A DNA stretch of 64,000 nt, taken from Solwaraspora sp. WMMA2056. GTDB taxonomy: Bacteria; Actinomycetota; Actinomycetes; Mycobacteriales; Micromonosporaceae. Position 1 is the stretch's first letter. Each line of letters starts with the position of its first letter. The position numbers and the translations under genes are program-made. The DNA lies in assembly GCF_030345095.1 (NCBI RefSeq), contig NZ_CP128360.1:5394001-5458000 (forward strand), written 5' to 3'. This document shows, piece after piece, positions 59,363 to 64,000 of this stretch. The notes beneath the pieces were generated by a model. It was not told the DNA's origin. It did no database searches and was given only the letters and a program-made list of their open reading frames with translations.

Positions 59363-60097
59363 ATGCCGTTCACGCTCACCCGAACCGCCGCCGAGCGGGT
59401 GTTCCGCCGGACCGCCCGGCTGTCCGACCGCACCTGGCTGACGCCGGGCTACCTGCGACTGCGCCTGACCGGAGCCCAGCTGCGCGGCTTCACGTCGCCC
59501 GGAGCGGACGACCATATCCGACTCTTTCTCCCGCTCGGTGCCGACGGTCCGCACGACGGCCCCAGCCGGGAGGTGACCCCGCTCGACTGGGACCCTACGG
59601 CCGGCTGGCTCGACCTGGAACTCGTGGTGCACCCTGGCGGGCTGGCCAGCGACTGGGCGGTCGGGGCTCCGCTGGCCTCCCCGGTGGCGGTCGGTGGGCC
59701 ACGCGGCTCGACCGTCCTGCAGGGCACCCCGGACGCCTGGTTCCTGGCCGGGGACGAGACCGCGATCCCGGCCATCCGCCGGTTCGTCGCCGCGATGCCA
59801 CAGACCGCGTCCGGACGAATTCTGATCGAGGCGCCCGACCGGGATCACCAGGTCGACCTGGCGCCACCACCTGGTGTCGACCTGGACTGGATCCACCGTG
59901 GCGACGGGCCACCGGGCCGGGCCCTGACCGGCGCGATCGACGCCGTCGACGCCGGGCAGCGACCGGCCGGTGCGGTGTTCGGCTTCGTCGCCGCCGAGCA
60001 GGCCGTGGTGCCGGCCGGCCGGGCGCTGCTGCACGACCGCTGGGCGCTCCCGCCGGAGCAGACGATCGTCAAGGGCTACTGGAAACACTCGGAGTAG
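59363..60097 (+). CDS. Siderophore-interacting protein (FAD-dependent ferric reductase)
   Basis: A 244-residue SIP-family flavoprotein. The FAD domain has RLRLTGAQLRGFTSPGADDH followed by IRLFLP. The reductase half has FLAGDETAIPAIRRFVAAMP (about 132-151) and the C-terminal FVAAEQAVVPAGRALLHDRW, followed by GYWKHSE, a typical SIP end. It releases iron from ferric siderophores in the cytoplasm using NAD(P)H or ferredoxin. The start follows GGGAG; control is by the iron box just upstream. A terminator follows. Confidence 0.9.
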   Translation: MPFTLTRTAAERVFRRTARLSDRTWLTPGYLRLRLTGAQLRGFTSPGADDHIRLFLPLGADGPHDGPSREVTPLDWDPTAGWLDLELVVHPGGLASDWAVGAPLASPVAVGGPRGSTVLQGTPDAWFLAGDETAIPAIRRFVAAMPQTASGRILIEAPDRDHQVDLAPPPGVDLDWIHRGDGPPGRALTGAIDAVDAGQRPAGAVFGFVAAEQAVVPAGRALLHDRWALPPEQTIVKGYWKHSE

Positions 60098-60107
60098 TCG
60101 AACCAGC

Positions 60108-60141
60108 GCCGGTGCCGACGGGGCGCCCCGTCGGCACCGGC
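60108..60141. terminator. Bidirectional terminator, 34-base perfect palindrome
   Basis: 17-base arms (60108-60124 and 60125-60141) are perfectly complementary. It lies 10 bases after the SIP stop and 8 bases before the stop of the convergent SPFH gene. Confidence 0.8.
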
Positions 60142-60149
60142 GGCACGGG

Positions 60150-61454
60150 TCAGGCCGGGTCGTCGGCGGCGCGGTCGGCCGTCGGCAACGCGGCGGCGCG
60201 GGGCAGCAGCTGCGCGGTGAGCAGGGTGGACAACGCGGAGGTGTCGATGCCGCCACCGCCGGCACCGTCGGTGCGCACCACCACCGGCTGCGGGGCCTTG
60301 CCGGCCAGTTCCGCGCCGACCTCCAGACGCCGCAGCGCCAGCTCGTACTGCAGCACGGCCCGGTTGTCCCGGTACGCCTGGGCGAGTCGCCGCTGTGCCT
60401 TGGCCTCGTTCTCGGCGGCGATCAGCCCGCTGCGGCCCCGGGTCTCGATCTCGAACCGGACCCGTTGGGCGTTGGTCTCCTGCTGCTCCAGCAGCCCGGC
60501 GACCTGCTCCCGGGCCTTGTTCAGGGCCGCCTTGACCTCGACGAACCGGGCGTCGCGCACCTTCTTGGCGCGCTCGATGTCCATCTGCAGGCTGTCGATG
60601 CGCCGCTTACGGGTCAGACCCCACTCCTGCTCGTACGCGGCGTGCTCCTTGGCGACCCGTTCCTGGGTGGCCAGGTGCTGCTGGTACTGGGTGGGCAGCT
60701 GCACGTCCGGGATGTTGCAGCCGGTAATCCGTACCCCGTAGCGGGACAACTGCCGGTTGAGCAGATCCTGCATGTCGGCGACGTCGGAGCCGCGCAGGTC
60801 GTACGCCCGCTCGGTCTGCACCTGGCGGGCCCGCTGCCGGATGGCGTCCTGCACGGCGCTGGACAGCACCAGGTCGAAGTTGCCGGCACCGATGGTCCGC
60901 ACGAACAGCACCGCGTCGGTGATCCGCAGCTTCATGAAGAACTCGATCGAGCGCAGCGGCACGTTCTCCCGGGTCGGGCAGGCCATCACCGGCGCCGAGT
61001 ACGGGATCTCGGTGGCGACGTCGACGACGAAGTCGACCCGCGACCACGGGTGCCACAGGTAGTGCCGGCCCGGCTCCAGGGTGCGGGTGACCGCGCCGTA
61101 GCGGGTCAGGACGCCGTGCGTGCCCTGTTCGATCTCCACGATGGACGACCGCCACCACCAGAGCGCGCCGAGCAGCAGCAACAACACGCCGACGAACCAG
61201 CTGGCACCGGCGAGCGCGCCGTAGGCGGCACCGATCAGCCCGTCGTCGCCGCGGACGGCGAACATCACCCCGCTGAGCAGGGCGAGCAGACCGAGCCAGA
61301 GCGGCACCATCCAGCCGAGCCGACGGCGGTGCTTGGGGATGACCACGGGGACGAGGCTGCCGGCGTCGCCGCCGCGCAGCAGTTGGGCGAGCTCGCTCCA
61401 GGGTGCGACGGCCTCGGAGATCACCGAACGGCCGCTGGCGAACTTGTTGATCAC
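60150..61454 (-). CDS. SPFH/prohibitin-domain membrane protein (second of pair)
   Basis: The 434-residue protein has two membrane segments (about 48-68 and 80-100), then an SPFH domain (about 105-270; VEIEQGTHGVLTRYGAVTRT, PGRHYLWHPWSRVDF) and a coiled-coil rich in Lys/Arg/Glu (about 280-385). SPFH proteins form ring-like scaffolds in the membrane, as HflK/HflC do around FtsH. The gene overlaps the preceding SPFH gene (GTGA), so the two products probably form a hetero-oligomer. Confidence 0.85.
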   Translation of the reverse strand: MINKFASGRSVISEAVAPWSELAQLLRGGDAGSLVPVVIPKHRRRLGWMVPLWLGLLALLSGVMFAVRGDDGLIGAAYGALAGASWFVGVLLLLLGALWWWRSSIVEIEQGTHGVLTRYGAVTRTLEPGRHYLWHPWSRVDFVVDVATEIPYSAPVMACPTRENVPLRSIEFFMKLRITDAVLFVRTIGAGNFDLVLSSAVQDAIRQRARQVQTERAYDLRGSDVADMQDLLNRQLSRYGVRITGCNIPDVQLPTQYQQHLATQERVAKEHAAYEQEWGLTRKRRIDSLQMDIERAKKVRDARFVEVKAALNKAREQVAGLLEQQETNAQRVRFEIETRGRSGLIAAENEAKAQRRLAQAYRDNRAVLQYELALRRLEVGAELAGKAPQPVVVRTDGAGGGGIDTSALSTLLTAQLLPRAAALPTADRAADDPA

Positions 61455-63118
61455 GGCCGAACCTCCGTGGTGTCGTCGGTCAGCTCCGGCGTACCGGAGG
61501 TCAGCGGGTTGGCATCGACTGTGGTGACGGTCGGGCGGTCGGCCTCGCGCAGCGCGGCGATCTCCGGTTCCCGTTCGGCGATGCGGGCGGCGACCTCGGC
61601 CAGCCGGGTACGCATGGCGGCCATGTCGGTGTCGCTGAACAGTTCCGCGCCCCGCTCACCGACCATTTCGCGGGCCAGCTTCAGCAGGTCGACACCGACC
61701 GCGCCGTTCGGGTCGGCCGAGCCGCCGATGCGCACCAGCCGGGGCAGGTGGTCGGCCACCTCCTCCAGGGTGTCGAGCACCTCGCGCTGGTAGCGGTACT
61801 CGAGGATCTCGGGAGCCTCGGCGGCGGTGACCGCCCGGATGTCCAGGGCCTGGGCCTCCAGCAGCGCCGCGTTCGCCTTCGCCTCGGACTCGGCGGAGAC
61901 GTAGCGCTGGCGGGCCAGCGCCTCGGCCCGGTTGGTCTCCCGCTCCACGGCGGTGTCCATCTGCGCCTGGTACTGGGCGATGTCGGCCTGGATCGCCGAC
62001 AGGGTCTCCTGCAGGGTGGCCAACTCCTTGGTCAGGTCGCCCTCGTCCTGTTCCTTGCGCAGCTGCAGCGCGTACTGGTGGGTGTAGGCGTCCTTGGCGA
62101 CCCGCACCATCTCCGGGGCGGCCAGGTCCATCCGGTACTCACGGTCGGAGGGTTCGGCGTGGGTGATGTTGGCGTTGGTCAACTCGACCGCCGGGCGGAA
62201 CTGCTGATTGAGCTGTTCCAGCAGGCGTCCGGTGTCCTCGCCGACCATGTTGTAGATCTCGGCCGCCTCCTGCTCGTAGATCAGGCTGCGGATGGTCTCG
62301 CTGACCGCGTTGCTGAGCTTCTCCTCGAAGCCGCGCACCGCGCCGAGGGTGTAGACGAACTCGACCGGGTCGCTGATCCGGAACTGGATGAACAGGTCGA
62401 TGGAGGCCTTCACCCCGCCCTTGGTGGGGGCTTCGCGCACCGGGGCGTTGAACGGGTACTCGCGGGTGGTGTTGACGATGTACGACACCCGCTTCCACGG
62501 GTTCAGCAGGATCACCCGGCCGGGGCCGACGACCTGCTCCAGCTTGCCGAAGCGGGTGATCAGCGCGGCGCAGCCGTCCGGCACCATGACCATGCCCTGC
62601 CGCCACCAGACGAAGCCGACGGCGAACAGCGACAGCAGCCAGTAGTGGATGCCGAAGAACGGGTTGAACAGCACGCTGCCGCCGGCCACCGCGATGACGA
62701 CGGCGGCGACCGCGCCGAGGACGAGCAGCAGCGACACCGGCAGCATGGTCGCCAGGGACCGGCCACGCGGGATCACCATCGGGCAGATGACGTGCGCCTG
62801 CCCGGACTCGTCGCGGCGTTGCTCGCTGCGGTTGAGCACCTCACCGGCGTCGTCGAGTGGAACCCGGCGCTGCTCCATGACGGTGTCGATGCTGCCGCCG
62901 AGGTCGCGGGCGGCCGGGAAGTCGACCGGGTCCATCCCGTCCTCGGCCAACTGCCCCCGACTGCCCCCGCCGGACCGGCCGGCCCCGCCGGGCTGGCCGC
63001 CCCCACCGGTCATGGCGGCGCCCCGGCGCTGCAGTTCCGCCATCGCCACCTGTCGGGGGTCACCACCCTGGGCGATCGCTTGGGCGGCGGTACGTATTCC
63101 TTGCTGGACCCGTGACAC
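61451..63118 (-). CDS. SPFH/prohibitin-domain membrane protein (first of pair)
   Basis: The 555-residue protein has a Gly-rich N-terminal part (about 37-60), two membrane segments (about 124-148 and 154-172), an SPFH domain (about 175-330; VPDGCAALITRFGKLEQVVG, PGRVILLNPWKRVSYIV), a coiled-coil (about 345-430) and an acidic tail. The layout is HflK-like with HflC-like partner downstream. No protease gene is adjacent. A purine-rich ribosome site lies before GTG 63118. Confidence 0.85.
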   Translation of the reverse strand: MSRVQQGIRTAAQAIAQGGDPRQVAMAELQRRGAAMTGGGGQPGGAGRSGGGSRGQLAEDGMDPVDFPAARDLGGSIDTVMEQRRVPLDDAGEVLNRSEQRRDESGQAHVICPMVIPRGRSLATMLPVSLLLVLGAVAAVVIAVAGGSVLFNPFFGIHYWLLSLFAVGFVWWRQGMVMVPDGCAALITRFGKLEQVVGPGRVILLNPWKRVSYIVNTTREYPFNAPVREAPTKGGVKASIDLFIQFRISDPVEFVYTLGAVRGFEEKLSNAVSETIRSLIYEQEAAEIYNMVGEDTGRLLEQLNQQFRPAVELTNANITHAEPSDREYRMDLAAPEMVRVAKDAYTHQYALQLRKEQDEGDLTKELATLQETLSAIQADIAQYQAQMDTAVERETNRAEALARQRYVSAESEAKANAALLEAQALDIRAVTAAEAPEILEYRYQREVLDTLEEVADHLPRLVRIGGSADPNGAVGVDLLKLAREMVGERGAELFSDTDMAAMRTRLAEVAARIAEREPEIAALREADRPTVTTVDANPLTSGTPELTDDTTEVRP

Positions 63119-63203
63119 GGCTCCCCTTCCGGCAAGTTCCAGGTCCCGCGAATGCTAGCGGCCCTGGTCAAGTCCGGTGGTGCGATGCCGTGACGGGCTG
63201 CGG

Positions 63204-63818
63204 TCAACCGCGGTCGGCGACCAGGGCCGGGCCCACCGTGAGCGTCAGCTCGGTTACCGATAGTCGCTGCCGCGGTGCACGTTCGCGCTCGCCGAGCGTG
63301 GCGTCGAGTGCGTCGAGGCCGTCGGCCGGAGCGCGCCGCCCGACCGCGACGACGGCCAGCGGGGTGACGGTCGGGTCGTGGTCGAGCAGGGCGGCGAGCC
63401 GGTCCCGGTCGAAACCGCCCATCTGGTGCACGGCCAGACCTTCGTGCTGCGCCTGGACGGACAGGTGCGCGACCGCCTGGCCGGTGTCGTAGGCGGCCCA
63501 GGGGCGGCTGGTGCCGTCGGCGGTGACCGTCTGCGCCGCGACCACGATCAACGCGGCGGCGGCGGGCGCCCAGAGCTGGTTGCCGGGATCCAGGGTGTCC
63601 AGCACCCTGGTGTGGGCGGCGCTGCCCCGGCGGGCGACCGCGAAACGCCAGGGCTGACTGTTGCCGGCGCTCGGCGCCCACCGGGCGGCCTCCAGCAGCG
63701 CGGTGACCTGCTGGTCGGTGAGCTGGTGGTCCGGGTCGAACGCCCGGGGGCTCCACCGCTGCGCGAGCAGCGGGTGCAGTGGCTCGGCGGTTGTCGCGGT
63801 CTTGCGCAGGTCGGACAC
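63204..63818 (-). CDS. Nitroreductase family protein
   Basis: A 204-residue FMN-dependent nitroreductase-fold protein. RWSPRAFDPDHQLTDQQVTA and LLEAARWAPSAGNSQPWRFA (about 41-60) form the FMN-binding N-terminus, and AYDTGQAVAHLSVQAQHEGL followed by AVHQMGGFD is the family middle. It reduces nitro compounds, quinones or enones with NAD(P)H; the natural substrate is unknown. CAGGAG precedes GTG 63818. A palindrome about 60 bases upstream may bind a MarR-like regulator. Confidence 0.88.
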   Translation of the reverse strand: MSDLRKTATTAEPLHPLLAQRWSPRAFDPDHQLTDQQVTALLEAARWAPSAGNSQPWRFAVARRGSAAHTRVLDTLDPGNQLWAPAAAALIVVAAQTVTADGTSRPWAAYDTGQAVAHLSVQAQHEGLAVHQMGGFDRDRLAALLDHDPTVTPLAVVAVGRRAPADGLDALDATLGERERAPRQRLSVTELTLTVGPALVADRG

Positions 63819-63876
63819 CGGGCGCTCCTGTCGGGTCGAGGTGGGTGACGGTCCGATCGACCGTACGACGATGTCG

Positions 63877-63890
63877 GTTGAGCATTCAAC
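63877..63890. promoter_or_regulatory. Inverted repeat upstream of the nitroreductase
   Basis: GTTGA-GCAT-TCAAC is a perfect inverted repeat of the type bound by MarR-family regulators. The remaining right edge (63891-64000) shows no gene on either strand that I can support. Confidence 0.4.
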
Positions 63891-64000
63891 TATAAGACGG
63901 GTGTCGTGGCCACAGTGGGCCGACCGCTCGCCGCCACGCCGCCGGCAGCATCCGGGCCAACCCGCAGATCATCGACTTTCATCGCTCAAATACTTATCCT

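Noticed and set aside
1-64000. CRISPR arrays, tRNA/rRNA genes, insertion sequences or prophage.
   Set aside because: No regularly spaced repeats, cloverleaf sequences, transposase-like proteins or terminal inverted repeats were found on reading both strands.

Overview
This window is very GC-rich, with strong third-position GC bias, many GTG starts and dense ATGA/GTGA gene overlaps. It also has a DUF397/DUF5753 regulator pair, F420-type luciferase-like oxidoreductases and DUF4360 secreted proteins. Together these point to a filamentous actinobacterium, most probably a member of the Micromonosporaceae. This is inferred from gene content only. I see no rRNA, tRNA, CRISPR array, insertion sequence or phage gene.

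Left part (1-13.1 kb). Two divergent DUF4360 secreted proteins (one cut by the edge), a PimC-like glycosyltransferase, a lone PemK/MazF-like protein, a secreted rhamnogalacturonan lyase (PL11), a complete five-gene oligopeptide-type ABC importer (5856-11248), and a WhiJ-type DUF397/XRE locus facing a second regulator with two helix-turn-helix regions.

Central catabolic island (13.1-39.3 kb). Five transcription units carry 28 genes of CoA-thioester catabolism: a 14-gene operon (25786 to 13152), a 7-gene unit with an SsuABC-like importer and its own FadR-type GntR regulator (31807 to 25947), a 4-gene unit with an acyl-CoA ligase (35737 to 32058), an MFS transporter (35986-37260) and a racemase-like/nitronate monooxygenase pair (39235 to 37272). 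Near the start of each unit lies a GTCWGAC-type site (W = A/T; one site has a mismatch), usually inside or overlapping a recognisable promoter. I read this as one regulon for an unidentified branched or cyclic acid. The long operon contains a split version of the ChsH1/ChsH2/Ltp2 hydratase-retroaldolase machinery known from steroid side-chain degradation.

Middle-right part (39.3-49.6 kb). An ECF42-type sigma factor with its DGPF partner, a PadR regulator, a cobalamin riboswitch in front of class Ia nrdAB, an MFS transporter, and a copper/haem set (CopC, PCuAC chaperone, Tat-exported DyP peroxidase).

Right part (49.7-64 kb). An MFS transporter with a GH88-like hydrolase, an acyl-CoA dehydrogenase divergent from a CoA-transferase and acyl-AMP ligase that are translationally coupled to a metal ABC importer, a decayed FAD monooxygenase, a siderophore-interacting protein behind an iron box, two SPFH proteins and a nitroreductase.
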